In this document: one piece after another, positions 1 through 13,300 of the stretch
How positions within the stretch are numbered: position 1 is the stretch's first letter
Layout: the number at the start of each line of letters is the position of its first letter
Assembly: GCA_018881555.1 (NCBI GenBank)
Contig: JACAXG010000018.1
Location: forward strand, 372,001-436,000
Direction of reading: 5' to 3'
DNA: 64,000 nucleotides
From: Amblyornis subalaris
Taxonomy: Eukaryota; Chordata; Aves; Passeriformes; Ptilonorhynchidae
Translations under genes and position numbers: made by a program
Notes under the pieces: generated by a model
Databases searched by the model: none
Seen by the model: the letters and a program-made list of their open reading frames with translations, nothing else
What the model was told of the DNA's origin: nothing

Positions 1-3000
1 TAAATGTTCAGTGGTCGCTGATTTCACATGTAAAGTGCATTTTCCTATGGATTTATTATTTATACTGTAATAAACCCAATACAGCATTACATAATTTTCT
101 TCAGTTTTTTATTTGGCATTATGGCCAGGTGATGCCTCTTCCTTTCTATGCTTAAGAAATAGCATCCATGCCTACAATAACTCTTCCTCTGCCTGTAGGC
201 AGGTGAATTTTTGTCATTGACTAATACCAGAAAAATCAGGGACTTGGAACCCTAATAATAGGACTGCTGGGAAATCACTGAACACCAGCAGAGAGCCCTT
301 TGAGTAAGAATTTTCATTGTCTGCTGCCATTATCTTGTTTTACATTTGGCTTGTGTGCTGGCTTGTTACTAGTAACAAAGATTGCTAGAATCTGGGCTTT
401 TGAAAATCCCATTATTTTCCTTTCTTTATCTGATCACACCATGGAATTCTGTCACTGAATTCAAATTATGACAGTGGTAGGCTGTGTGTCCTGGATGATT
501 AAACACTTCATCAGCATGAAGTTGCCTGGTTTTTAATTTAAGGATCAGAGGGCTGCACCCCATCTGCTCCAAGTGTGAGGGCTAAGAAATGGCATTATTG
601 AGCTAGCAAAACAACTGTAAAATGTGTATTAAGACTAGAAAGTGGATTAATTTGGGTAGTTTCCTATTGCCCTAGGGTTTTTTCTTCCCAGAGTTTTTTT
701 TTCTACCTTTTTCATACATGCACCCATTATCAGAATCTCTCAAAGCAAGAACTGTGTGTTCTGGATAAATAATGTGTCACCACTCTTTTGCTGTATAGTT
801 ATTGTAGGATTTTTACTTTTAGATCAGATTGCTGTCAGTTTCCAGACTAAAAATAGTAACTTCTGAAGGGAAAATTTGGAATGGTGTATTTATTGTGACT
901 GATAGCTTCTTTTCCCAATGATCATCTGTCAGCTTCTACTCATACAGGGCACTTAGCAACAGAGGATGACCTCAATCTAGCTGCAAGTCCAAAGTTGACA
1001 ATATATCTGCTGGACTTGAAAAAATCAAACTGGTTTGTCTGCACACTTTGTTTGTAAATATCCTACCTCAAAACAACCATCCTAGTTATTACTTATGCTT
1101 ATGTTGTTCTTAAGCAAAAGTCTGTCCCACACTGGAGCTCTTCTGGATTTGGCATACATTCACGTCTGGATGGTTCCCTGTCCTCTATATATGATTTTTT
1201 GCCATCCTTTTCTTTTTTAGCCTTGCCTTACTCTATATTTGATTGAGTACCCGTGTCTGTTGTTAATTTTCATGTGTAATGAGTTTAAGATAGGGTCAGT
1301 GTCCTGACAAATTGCTTTAGAAGACAAATGGTGAGCAAGTGTCCCCATTGTAAGAAATGAGACTGAGGTGCTCCATCACGGAGATTTTCAGTCCCTCAAT
1401 ACAGAGTCTCGCCGATGGGAGCTTGTTTGGGTCTGCTTTCTTATCAAAAGACCATGGGTAGAAATTATGTAGGGGATTTCATTTCAGATTACTTTCAATC
1501 ACTGTCTTATGCGACTTGACATGTGCAACTAAAGGCAAAGTGAAGCAGAAGGCAGCCAGCTTGGACATTGATTAAAGAGAAGAATGATTGCAAATAAGAT
1601 TTGTGAAATAAGTGCATTGGTGCTTATCTACATCAGGTGTAGGAGAGTGGTAGAGCAATACAGAGGGATAGTAATAGGGTATTTGTTTGTGTTATTCATT
1701 GTACTGTGGGGCTGGAATTAATTGCCATGGCTGAACTGGTGTTAGTAGGTTAGGAAAAGTGAAGGTACTGAGTGCAGTGCAAACCCTGCTTATCTGTGGG
1801 ACTTGAGGGAATAGGCGTGCTGTTTGTTAAAACATTTTCATTATGTTTGTGATGGCCTGTTTTGTTCTCTGTTCTTGATAGATGGATGACAGCTATGAAC
1901 CAAAAGTGCTTTCCTTCCCTCCTTCCTTTTCCTAGGACAGTGGGATGAAATCTTTCATTTATATGTCAAACCTGTTATGTTTTTCACGCCAATTTTGAGG
2001 CTGGGAGAAAAAGACTGTGATGAGTCTGTGACAGGAGGAAGCCAAAGCTAAAGTGAAATGAGAGTGTATTTTTTTGAAGTCATGTTACATTTACTGATTT
2101 TGAAGATTAGCATTTGGAAATGTGCTTCCTAACTGAGGAAAAACAGTTTGTTTTAATCTATTCACATCTAAATTAGGACTCAACTATTGGTACTTACAAG
2201 GCACTAAGAAAAGCACTCACTCAGACCATCTGTTGGAAAAATGGGAATATGAAGCTAAGTGTCATCGTATGTTCACAAGTCCTGCCTGTTCCTGGTGCTT
2301 GTAACAGCGGCCTCATGTGAATGCTGGGCGAGTCTGAAACTGAGGAGGCTCCATGTGAGCTCCACTGTGGCTCCCTGTGGGGCCAGTTAATAGGTCCTTC
2401 AGAAAGTGTAAGTCTAGGTGTTTCTCTTACTTCTGTTTTCGGCAAAACTGGTTAAGCTCAGGTAAAAGATGACGTGAAAATGATGATAATAGAACGATGA
2501 AATATATGTATGAATATAGCGTATCACTAAACAACCTTCTAAATATTTAAATATCTTATTGTAATGAGAAAGCTCTTTTTCACTTTCATTTTAGTAAACA
2601 TGGGATGAGATTTCCAAATGAAAGGCATGTGAAAGCTGATAGGCACTTAGAGTGGGATACATCCTGCCTGACTCAGCCACACATGGGAGAGCAGGTCTAC
2701 AGCTGAGCTCCTTCCCNGTAGACCTTCTTTACAATCAGGGGATAGAAATTGGCTTCTCTAGGATGTAATTAATCTGATCTGCCCTAGACGTCTATTTTAG
2801 GAAGCCTGAATTTCTCCATTGGCTGTGCATTGAGCCTAGGGCAACTAGCTGAGATACAGATGACTGCATTGTAAGCACTGGCATTTAGTCAGAGCAATGT
2901 CACTGCTAAAGCTCAAATGGCCTGCCTCAGCTTTCGACCCTATAAAATGAGTAATTCTTTTGAATTAAAGGAGTTCATTCAGGAGGCTTAAAACAAGATG

Positions 3001-5540
3001 ATCATTCTTTGCATTTGCATATATGTGTACTCGTACTCTGGGTTTTTACTCGGGGGCTTACAAAAAGGTCTGTCACAACATCTTTGCATGGCTATTTCAG
3101 GGCTTTGATGGCTTATGGTACTCAGTGAAAACATCTTTGAGAAGAGAGTGGAAATGCAGGAAGGATGACAGAGATGTATTCTTAGAAAATGAGGGTTATG
3201 ATATAAAATTCTTTGTGGTGTACTTCTGGGCATTGCTGTATAATTTTAGTTTTCTGCTTCATGAGTAGTTTGCCATATTGGTCTCATGTAAGATCATTTG
3301 CATACCAAATGTGAGTTCATTCAGCTGTGAGATTTTTATTTAGGCTGCTGCTCTCAGTGCCAAACTCATTAAGATGTCTTGCATTTGAGTAACTGAGGTC
3401 CTTAATCTTCAATAAACTAAAAATAATTAGTTTTATTGCCACTGTTTAAAATTTTAAAACAACAAAAAAAACTTGACATCAAAATACAGAAAAANATGTT
3501 CTGAAGACTGGAAAACTGAAAAGGAAACTGATTGTGTAGTGGCTTGGGAGCCATCATTTGGGAAACTACAGATAGAATTTGGGAAAATTTTTTTCCTTGT
3601 GTCCTTGAAAAAGGTGAACGCTAGAGACTGTGATTTCTGAGAAGTTGAAGTATCTGGGTTTAACTAATAGTTTACTAATCCATTTGAAGATGAATCCTAC
3701 ATTTAAGCAGTATCAGACATTTGGGATTTTGACAGGAAGTCCAGGGAAAACCAGTGGCTTGGATTTATTTCCAAAACCCGATTCTTTTATAAGGCTGGTA
3801 CTGATTTGGACAGGAAGTATAGATATAGATAATTGAGAAATATGCCTTTCTTCAGCAGAAGTACATAAATGAACTATTGTATTGTAAGGTGCTCTCCTTA
3901 AAGGCTTTTTTAAAATCAAACTGAGTTGTTTGGGGTTTTATTATGTACTCTATTATATTACATATTAAATACGTTATATATTACATATATGTATGTATCA
4001 TTCTTAGGTACTTTAATAAAGCAATAATTTCCATAGAATGTAGGGGAGATTTAAATAGAGATGTCTAGAAACTGTAACCTTGCAACAGCACTCTAATGAC
4101 TCTAGTNGGAAATGAACACCTATAAAAACAGAGGTTTGCCCATGAGAGGCAGTAAAGCAAAGTTTGTTACACACGTGTGTGTTTNCATTGAAATCAATGG
4201 AAAAGTTCAGAGACTTAAAATATATCTGTTAACATGCCAAAAGTCCCAATGGAACTGCAGACCTCTGAAGATGCAGAGCACCTTGAGAAGCTCCTTCGTT
4301 CACCCCTAAGGCAGGCAGTGCACACGACCCATGTTCTCTATTTCTTTGTCTCTTGATATTTATTTACTGGTATCAGCCTTTGTCTGACTTCTTGTTGCTG
4401 TTTCAGTGTTAAAAATAGTTCAAAGACTTAATGATAGCTTNAGCTATTTTTATAAGGAATGTAGTTCTTCATCACTGCTTTAGGCTGAATAATTGCTGTC
4501 TGGCTACATGTTGCTNGTATGGTAGGTGACCTCCCAGAAAGATTCATTAGCATTTGGAACGTGATGATTATTCCTGTATTGTTTTACCTAAATTGTTTTT
4601 GTTGAAAGAAAGAGATAAGTTAAATATTATTAAAAGTTGTAGNGGTAGAGTGTATTTTAGAAACTTGCTATGCATAAACACATCACATTCACTCAGTGCA
4701 GACCACCACGTGGTTGATGTTTAATTTAGGCAAGTGTGCATTTATGTGTTCTTTACAAGGATTTGTGATACACTGAGCAGCTGGAGTTTATGTTAACTTT
4801 CTGTATTAACCAGAAAGGCAAGATAGAGCTAAATGAGGGCATCAAGCCTTGGTAAATATTTCTGTGCTTTCCTCAAAACTGTATCCAGATCCCTAGGAAA
4901 ATATCACAAGTTGCTACAGGTGTTGGTAGGAAGAGATCTGTTACAGATATTCACACAGCTCTCCTTACCTTACTGTCCAAAGAACTGCTGATCTCCCTGA
5001 CAAAGACCTTAGATGCAACAAAATGTAAAGGACTGGGCAGGGATTAAAAATTTTAAGTGCAAGGAACAACCCTCTGAACATGCATCCCTTTCACTGTTGA
5101 CCTTGATTTAGAAGAAATTGGTTTGTACTTGAAAACATATAGCAAATAGGTGCTTATACCTCTTCACTTCATAAGGAAATATNAATAAATACTAAATTGA
5201 ATAGGATTTCTTTACTTAAAACTAATTTGTAACTAGTCTTCTCCTCTGGGACGTAGTGAGGTCTGATTTAGTAATCTAGTAAAATGTNTTGCAAGTGTAG
5301 TTCTGGAATAAAACCACATACTGTGCAATAAGCCTACAGTGAGAGAGGTTCTCAGTTACAAAAGGGTGGAAACATCTAAATTTTTTTCTTCTAGCAACCT
5401 CGTTTGCTGACCACAAATATATTTGGGGAGAATTGGCCCCAGCTTCTTACAGATGACTAGGTGGTGCCCATCGTTCCTACCCTTTCTGTTGCTGTTCTGA
5501 TGTTCTACAGCATGTGTATGTATTTATCTAGCTAAGTAGG

Positions 5541-5562
5541 TGTATATATATATATATATATA
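5541..5562. repeat. (TA)n microsatellite
   Basis: About ten TA units read directly from the sequence, within an AT-rich stretch. Likely length-polymorphic. Confidence 0.9.
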
Positions 5563-6175
5563 AAAGTTGCTCCAGGTGTTGTTCTTGGGTCAGNGGAGGA
5601 TGTCTGAGAGAAGGCATGCTGTGAAATGCCACTCAAATCTATGTCTACCATTGCCCTGTACTGCCTCATCCCTGGCACTGAGATTCCTGGGTAACATACA
5701 CCCCTGGGTCTTTGCAGTGGACCTCATGTTTTTCTGCTTAGTTTAAGGAAGCTTGCCCACTTTTCCTGAGTCCTGTTGAGGATTTTCAGCTTTTCCTGAG
5801 CTGTTGGATTTTGATGTAGAAACAGAAGCACTAAGCAAACTAGATAGTGCTTCCAGTCAATGAATTGGTTTAGCTGTGTTAGTTGTGGGGTAGAAAAGAC
5901 ACAGTTACTTAAACTGTGTTATGGACAGCAGGTCTTACATGTGAATGCATTGTGTGTGTAACCTCTTGCATTAACGCTGCTGCATGCTTTTGTACTGTTA
6001 CAGACATCCATAAATAAGCAGCTAGATATATAACCCATTGCTGGGGAGTTCTAAAAGCCTTCAGGAGAGATTTCTTCCTATCACTTCAGATGCATTTCCA
6101 TTTTTCTCATATACTGGGAACACCAAAGCTTTCTACCTTTCCGTACTCCATCCTTAAAGGGTATGGGTTCTTTCT

Positions 6176-6269
6176 GTTTGTTTGAGTATTGGGGTTTATT
6201 GGTTTGGGGTTTTTTTTGTGGTGATGGTGCGGTTTTGTTTTTGGTGGTTTGTTTTTTTTTTTTTTTTTA
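6176..6269. repeat. GT/T-rich low-complexity tract
   Basis: The + strand is almost only G and T, with a GGGGTTTTTTTT block at 6206-6217 and a run of about 18 T ending near 6268. The minus strand therefore shows a spurious open frame rich in Lys, Asn, Pro and His, which is not a gene. Confidence 0.85.
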
Positions 6270-7510
6270 AATTTAATGCTTTCATTTGCCATGCTGCTTG
6301 TGGATTTCAAAAGCTTGCCAGAACGTATTTTTAAAATTTGTCCCTCCTCTTGGTTGTTACATGTCAGCACAAATCAAAATACNTGTCAACGATTTTTCCA
6401 ATAAACAGCTTTATTGAATTCATTTTATGGTGTAAAGAGTATGTATGTAGTTTCTTTTGTTACTGCTGNTTCTGTAAGGGTTGAATAATATGCTTGAATC
6501 TTATTTCTAGGAAAAAAGACTGTAGTAGAAACTGTGTTCAATTTCACCTGGAGAACAATGTCTTGAGCGTTAAAATACGTCAAAAAATTAAATAAGTCCT
6601 CTTGAAATGTGAGATGTGGATAACTGTGTGCATTCTTCTGTTACAACTTTTGCTTATCCAGTTGCAGTCTCTTCTGTTTAATTATCAAGTAGAAGCACGA
6701 ATCAAAAAGTATAGAAAGCAAAGGGTAGCTATGATAGCCGACTGGTTCATTATTTATGTAAAAAAATATAGTCTCTACTGATGTTGTATTTATTGACCTT
6801 AAATCAAATTTCAGAAGGCAAAATAAACAATGTCCCTGGTGTAAAAGATGAAATACTACAGGACTGTTTGATTCTCACACAAATATTCAGAATGAACTTT
6901 CCTACTGTTTGCATGATTGCCTTGTAGTTGTTAACAGCACAGTGCTGCATTGTTATCAGAGAAGAAAATGCTTTCCACAGAGATGCAGGATAACACCCCT
7001 GCTAGGAATGCACTGCCCCAGGGAGGAGAAAGCTAAAGGTGAGCCTACTTGCAGCTCTTGCTTTCACTTGAAAATAATTATAACATTTAGGCTATTGGTG
7101 ACATTGCCTCTGGTAATTTCAGCAGGTTAGAGTGTCTGAGTGTGTTTCACATGCAAGACACAGAAGTATTTTGCATATGTTTTTAATAAATACCATTTTT
7201 TCCTTCAGGTGTTTGGTTACAATATGTTCTGTGCGGCCCCAAATTTATCTGTCCTAATCATGCATGCTCCAAGAAGCTAAATATACTGCATAATAAAAAC
7301 AGCCTTGTTTTTGCTCCCANGTAGCTACTGAGTCCTTCAGATAAACAAGGGAAACCCCACAGGAATAGGGGCTCTTCTCTGAGGAGCTGGGAGTGAGCTG
7401 CAGCCTTCCTGCCATACCCTGAGTGCCTGACCCAGGAGACAGAGATGTTTTCTCCCACAGCTTGTCTCCTGATAGCTGTCATGCTTCCACCCACAGCGAC
7501 ATGAGGATGG

Positions 7511-7562
7511 TCACGTGTGTATGTGTGTATATGTGTGGAAATATACATACACACACACGTAT
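7511..7562. repeat. Interrupted TG/TA and CA dinucleotide tract
   Basis: Alternating tgtgtatgtgtgtatatgtg is followed by acatacacacacacacg. The two halves are partly self-complementary, so the tract could form a hairpin. Confidence 0.75.
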
Positions 7563-9591
7563 AGGACTAGACCATCTGCAGTGTTAAGCACTGTGTGACA
7601 TCAACACCAGAGACTGTTGTTTCGCTGTGGCTTAAAATCTAAATGTAGGCTGCTACTACAAGAGATGATCTGGCTCATTCTCCCTTCCTTGCTCTCGCCC
7701 TGCACAGACACCAGCAGAAGCTCTCACAGGCACATGGTGACCTGGCTCCATGCCCTCCTCTGGCTCACCCATGGCCCAGAAATGCTAATCTCGGCCCAAA
7801 GGAAGGCATGGAAATGAGGGATCAGGGATGACATCAGTTCCTCTCAGCAGCAGCCTGGGTTAACTTTAACTTTTTGTAAAANCACAGCTTTCAGGAAAGG
7901 CAGAGATGAAAAAAAGCAGAAATAGCCATCTGATTTGAAATACATGCTTGCACACTTCTACATGCTTCTTTCTCTTGTACAGACTGCATGGAAAATCACC
8001 TCAGTATCTCAGAAAGTGACTCTCCAGTTATTGTTTTCTCAGAGTGTTGGTAACTCATTTCAAGGAGAACATTCAGCCTGGCCTAAGGGATGACAAGTTC
8101 TCTAATCAGGAAATAGTTAAGATGAAAGCACCCTGCAAGCATCTTGGAAGGGAAGGGGGGAAGTAGAGAGAGCATCAACAGGAGTTTTTTATTTATATNC
8201 AATTGTACATCTTGTCCTCTCACAGAGTATATGATTTATCTCATGCCAGTGTAGAAAGAAGTAGATGAATACCTTTGGAATTTAAACTCTTACATGGCAG
8301 AATTACCTTTGATCCTGACTTTTCCTATTTTACTATTTGGTTGATATGTTACAGCTACTCTCTAAATTAAAACTGCTACTCCTTGACAGGCATCAGANAG
8401 ATTCCTTAAGAGCTTGACTTCTTCTCACTCAAACAGTACTTGACATGATTAGATATAAATCTTNAATGAGAAACACTTATTTCCTGTGAAAATTGTATCG
8501 TGATAAACTAAGAAGAAAAGAGGATCTTAGGACAAGATTAGTTATTTGAAGCTCTGCACAGGCTTCTTTAGTGCTAAGCCTTTCAAACCCTGCTTGGTTA
8601 AGAGCTCTGGTGTACCCTTCGTGGCCAGATGAAGTTAATTCTGCCCGTGCATAGCTGAACTACTTGTGATTCAGCTGCTGAACTGCTTGGCATTTAAATA
8701 CTAACCAGAAACAGGGATCTTTTGCATTAGCATGACTCTTTCAGNCACAGTGGCTCACCGGGCCCGTTCAGGTTCCACCCATGGGGAGGAGGGAGAGTGA
8801 TATCCTTGGCATCTCTAGCGAAGTATATCCAAGCTGTAGGAGATCCATGTCAGTCAGCTGAGGTGAGCTCATTGTGAAGGGCCTGTATGGTGTCTCTTCC
8901 TTCTGCCTGTTTGCTGCTGCCTGAACTTACTTAACAATTCAGGACTGACAGAAAGGAGCCAATAACCCATTATCTCTGCTTCATAATTAGGCTCTGTCAT
9001 GTGTCCACTTCTTTACAAACTACTGATTTGTCGTATTAGCAAAGCAGTGTTTCCTCATCACAGCTTGTTTTGTCATGAAAGNATAAGGTCAGCTGGACTA
9101 TATACACTGTCACTGTTAATACTGCAGGCAGACACAGGCTATTTCTCTGATTAAAATGATGTGCAGTAATATCAGGAGGTGATGGATTATGTCATGTTCT
9201 TTCCCCCTGTGCTGACACTGTTGCTCAAACAGTGCTGGAGCAGAAGGGTAGCAAGTCCAGGCTGAAGGTTGTTCCTGGACTTCTAAGCACATCATTTGTA
9301 TCATCCACTTGTAAACCTTCCTCTTTCCCTCATTCTGCTTCTAGTAGAAGTGACTTTTATAACATGGAGGAGGAGGTGGCAGGCCTTTTNCAAAATCTTG
9401 GCATGTGGAAGGGATCTCTCAACCTGGAGCAAGGGTTTCTTCAGACAGCTACCAGCTGGGACATTTGCAGCTTTTTTGTNATCTTGTCTCATGCCCAGAT
9501 GACAAAATGGTTCCTTGTTCTAGGCAATTTGGGTGCATGTTCCCTGCTTGTTTTTCATCTGTGGTATGATAAATTTTGTAATGAAACCCTG

Positions 9592-9668
9592 AAGAGGGTT
9601 TTTGTTTGTTTGTTTTGTTGGGGTTTTCTTCATTTGTTTGTTTTTGGGATTTTTTTGTTGGTTTTGCT
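9592..9668. repeat. (TTTG)n-like GT-rich low-complexity tract
   Basis: Repeated TTTG units are mixed with GGGGTTTT and T runs. The open frame reading through it (Phe/Leu/Gly-rich) is a composition artefact. Confidence 0.8.
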
Positions 9669-10020
9669 TATGCAGAGGCTGAAGGCCAGTAACATTATAA
9701 AATGTCATCCCTGCCCTCCAATCCCTGTGTTTAATAAAAGCAATTTAAGGTAAAAGTGTTAAGTTTGATTTTGTTGTATTGCTTATAGCAAGGATTAAAC
9801 CAACTGTATGCACTCTAAAATGTGAGGTGTGGCAGCCACGTCTTGGCCAAGGCTGCAGGACTGATGGCAAGCCTTTGCCAGGAAAACAGGCAAACACTTC
9901 ACTGGAAGTGTTGTCTGGAAGAGATGTCAAATAATCGTTGGGGCCCAAATAACCTTGAAAGGGCCTCATCTAGAGCAGGGTCTCATGTGGGGCGCTGTAC
10001 TTGAGGGATAATATGGATCA

Positions 10021-10375
10021 TTGAAGAGATTTCAGAAGAAAGCAACAGGAATACTCAAAAGTTCTGAAGATGCAACCTATGAGAGATTGGTGATGGGATT
10101 TCAGTTGTTTAGCAGTGAGAAAAATGAGGACAGGCATCATAATAGTCCTCAGATATGTTAAGGCTGCTGCCAAGAGAAAGGCAGTGTGTTCCCCATATCT
10201 TCTGTGGACAGAACCAGAGAAAATGGGCTTAAGACTCAACAAATGAGATTGATAATGCACTCTTTCTTAGGCTCACAGTTTGAAGGCTGGGTTTGATTGC
10301 CAGTGGAGGTGAAAGGTTGGACTGATTTCCNTGAGGAATGAGATGGATATAGCTGGTCTCACCTAGGATGAGAAT
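10021..10375 (+). mobile_element. Old diverged CR1 LINE fragment
   Basis: The order of motifs matches the 3' part of a CR1 element: cagaagaaagcaacaggaat, then aacctatgagagattg, atatgttaaggctgctgcca, ctgtggacagaaccagag and aaatgggcttaag, then a diverged end near ggttggactgatttcc. Divergence is high and there are small gaps, so it is an ancient copy. Boundaries are approximate. It carries no usable reading frame. Confidence 0.65.
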
Positions 10376-13300
10376 GATGAACAGCATCACTTCCTCAGCN
10401 TTACTTTCAGCCATATTCTTTGGTTGAACAGAACTGTTTATGTTGTGTGCATTCTCATAATTTTCTAACCCTTTCCCACACAAAAGATTGNTCTTTCTTC
10501 ATGCTGATACTTAATGATGTCTAAACAAAGTAAACATAGTAAAGAACATTTTTCATGAGGGTAGCTTGGATTTCCTGGCCGCTCTCTTCAGTGACCTGAC
10601 AGCTTCTGTTTCCCCATCTTAATTTAAGTAGGATGGTCACACAGTAAATAACTTGAAAAATAGTTTTGGCATCTTGGAAGAAGCTTTAACTGTTAAATAC
10701 CATTGCTTCACTTATCATATTCTTAGTTCTTCTCAGATCACAGTTTAATGTTCACCCAACGCTTTGCTGTAGAACCTTATATTTAGAATTATTATCTTCT
10801 TTTTATTTTCTTTTCTTCTTTTATTGTGTTGAAATGGAATTATGCAGTTCTTAGCAAGATTGACATGTACTTCACCTATTTTCCTTTGAAAGCAGCTGCA
10901 GGATTGGTTGCTTTGTCACCTCTTCTCAACAGCAATATTTTTCCTTTCTCTCCCTCCCCTTTGCCTCTCAAATGGCCAGAATTTGAAAACCATCTGCTGT
11001 CAGGCTGGGACATGCTTACTGTTTTCTTTCAGTTTTGAGTTGCTGGCACTTTTCGCTCCCTGATGAGAGCACATCATTGTCCTGAGTCAGCTCCCCACTC
11101 AGCCTCCTGAGATTCAGCCTATGAGGGACANGACTTGGAAAAGACAGTCTGCTCAGAGTAGTGTAGAAGTCTGTGCTTATTAAAGCCTAAGTCTTTGGGA
11201 GGATGATATCCAACTGGTTGTTTAAAGGAGGGAATGTTGGAGAGGCTCTGACTGAGCAGACATCTCCTTCTGGCGTTGCGGTCTGTCCTTCCTCCCCCCT
11301 GCTTCTGTTGTCTCATCCTGCTTCCTCTGATGGCTGCTGCTTTAGAAGTGGCTTTAGTACAAAAAGGTTTTCTTTGAAGTATTCTGGAAATACCATTTCT
11401 AAGAAAATATGACCAGCAAAAGCCCAGCTTTCTTTTTCAGCTATCTGGTTAGAGCACAGCACCAGTATCTGTGTTTCTCCTCTTCTGGTGTAATATGAAA
11501 ACTTTCAGTGACTTTTACAGTTCAATTGCTTTTGGCAAACTTCGGTTCTCCATGTTAAACCCACGCACTTGTATAAACATAACTGGCTTCAAGCTGTGTC
11601 AAATATAATCACTTAGCTACAAAAACAAAAACACCCAGATATAATTACTGAGATTCCACTTTTTATAAACATTTTAGACTGAAAAGGAGAATTTGGAGTG
11701 ACAATCACACCCTGCTTGCTAGTATTNTTCCCTTTTTGGTTCTTTCATTCATTTTTCCCTATTGTCATCCTCTTTCTATTTACTGAAAGCTCATTTTTCC
11801 TGCTCTGAACCCCACAGAAATGGATTCTGCCTAAATTGTGTCTTAAAAAAAAGCACAGAGACACATGACAATGGGAAATATAAAGCAAAAGCTGAAATAT
11901 GACACCACCATTCCTTAGGGAAAGGAATACTGAATATTAAGTGAANTCCTGGAGTTCCTTGTGTTTCTGCCTAAAACCAGCTTGATATGGGCGGTGAGCA
12001 TTAAAAACCAAAATATGTTGTGGAAGGAACAGAGTCAGGAAAACAATTCAAAATATGCATTGGCTTTATGTTGCTGTCAGAGAGTAAATATTTGTTCTAC
12101 ATTACAGTCAAACAGGAAAGAAAGAAACTAAAAAAAAATTTTTTAAAAATCAGTGTGCTTGCGAAAACAAACCCATAAGTGATGGGGCAGAAGAGATCAC
12201 AGGGTTTATTTTGAAGAGGATCTTGGGATATTTTTTAACAACACCTCCCTCCCACACAGTCCTCCAAAGCAATGGATCGCTTTTGGCTTTGTTTGAAAGT
12301 TAAAAATACTAACTAAAAAAAAAAAGCACTCTGCTTTTTCGAAAACTGACACTAAAAGCATGGAAATGTTTTCCCTAGACATGAGGTCCAAACACTCCTC
12401 CAGCACTGCCCAAGCTTGAACTCTCTGAAAGACTCTTCCTGAAATTCAGAAAACCCAGTTGCACATTGCACGAACATCACAAGCTGTAATATGAATACAA
12501 CTTGTTTTATACCTGTCCGTAGTTCCAGCCTTTAGTTTAAACAAAAAAAACCCCAACTGTGTCAAACAGAAATATTAAGCTTTNTGTTACCTTCCATTAA
12601 GCTGCAGGTCTGGGACTGCTGAGACTCCAGGAAGGGCTGATGAACATGAATTAGCTGCTGATTCTTCTGCAGGCTTCACTCCTATACTTGCCCAGGTGTG
12701 AAGTTGTCTAGTTCACTTCCCAAACGTGCTTCCCAGAACCCTCTGCACGGAGCTTGGAGCTGCTTTCAGTGTAGGCAAGCAGGTCAACATGAGCAAGTAA
12801 GTGAAGAGCTGAGTGGGTCACTGATGTGGGTTGCCGTTCTTGACGCTTGCCAGTGAGGATGGGGCCGAGCTACAGGGGAGTTGTTAGTCTACCTGTGCAT
12901 TCCCAGAATTTTCTGTATGGGCCTGAAGGGACACAGTGAACCTGTGGAGATATGNTCCCAGAAGCTTTTGCTTTCCTGCTGGAAAGGCAGGAGTTATCTT
13001 ACACCTACATGATGCAAATCCCACACCTGAACTGGGTTAGTCCATTGAGCAGTGCAGCAGATGTTCCTGCAGCAAAAGACATGTTTTATCAGATATTTGA
13101 GTATCATGATGATTGGTCAGTTGATTATATGGAAGATACTAACTACTGAACAGCCTGTAAAGATTTGGTATAATGTAAAACTAACAGAAAACATCACTGA
13201 AACATTCTAAATAAGATTAAAAAAAGCTTAAGGATCTTTTGTAGCTCTTTGTACAACCTGGCTGTAAATTAAATTGTAATTTACATTATTGTCTTCTCAA

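Larger units (their letters stand above)
1..10020. other. Noncoding: AFAP1 upstream flank or intron 1, distal part
   Basis: I see no exon or RNA gene here. The short open frames have no recognisable protein character and most are interrupted by stops or ambiguous bases. The stretch holds AT-rich unique sequence, a TA repeat near 5.55 kb, GT/T-rich tracts near 6.2 and 9.6 kb and a TG/CA tract near 7.5 kb. In human, ABLIM2 lies upstream of AFAP1 in the same orientation, so the left edge may approach that gene, but nothing I can read proves it. Confidence 0.5.

Noticed and set aside
3013..3303. Two ATTTGCAT octamers at 3013 and 3296
   Set aside because: The number is close to chance for an AT-rich 64-kb window, and there is no other promoter signal nearby.
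6107..6370. Lys/Pro/His-rich minus-strand open frame
   Set aside because: It is the translation of a GT/T-rich low-complexity tract.
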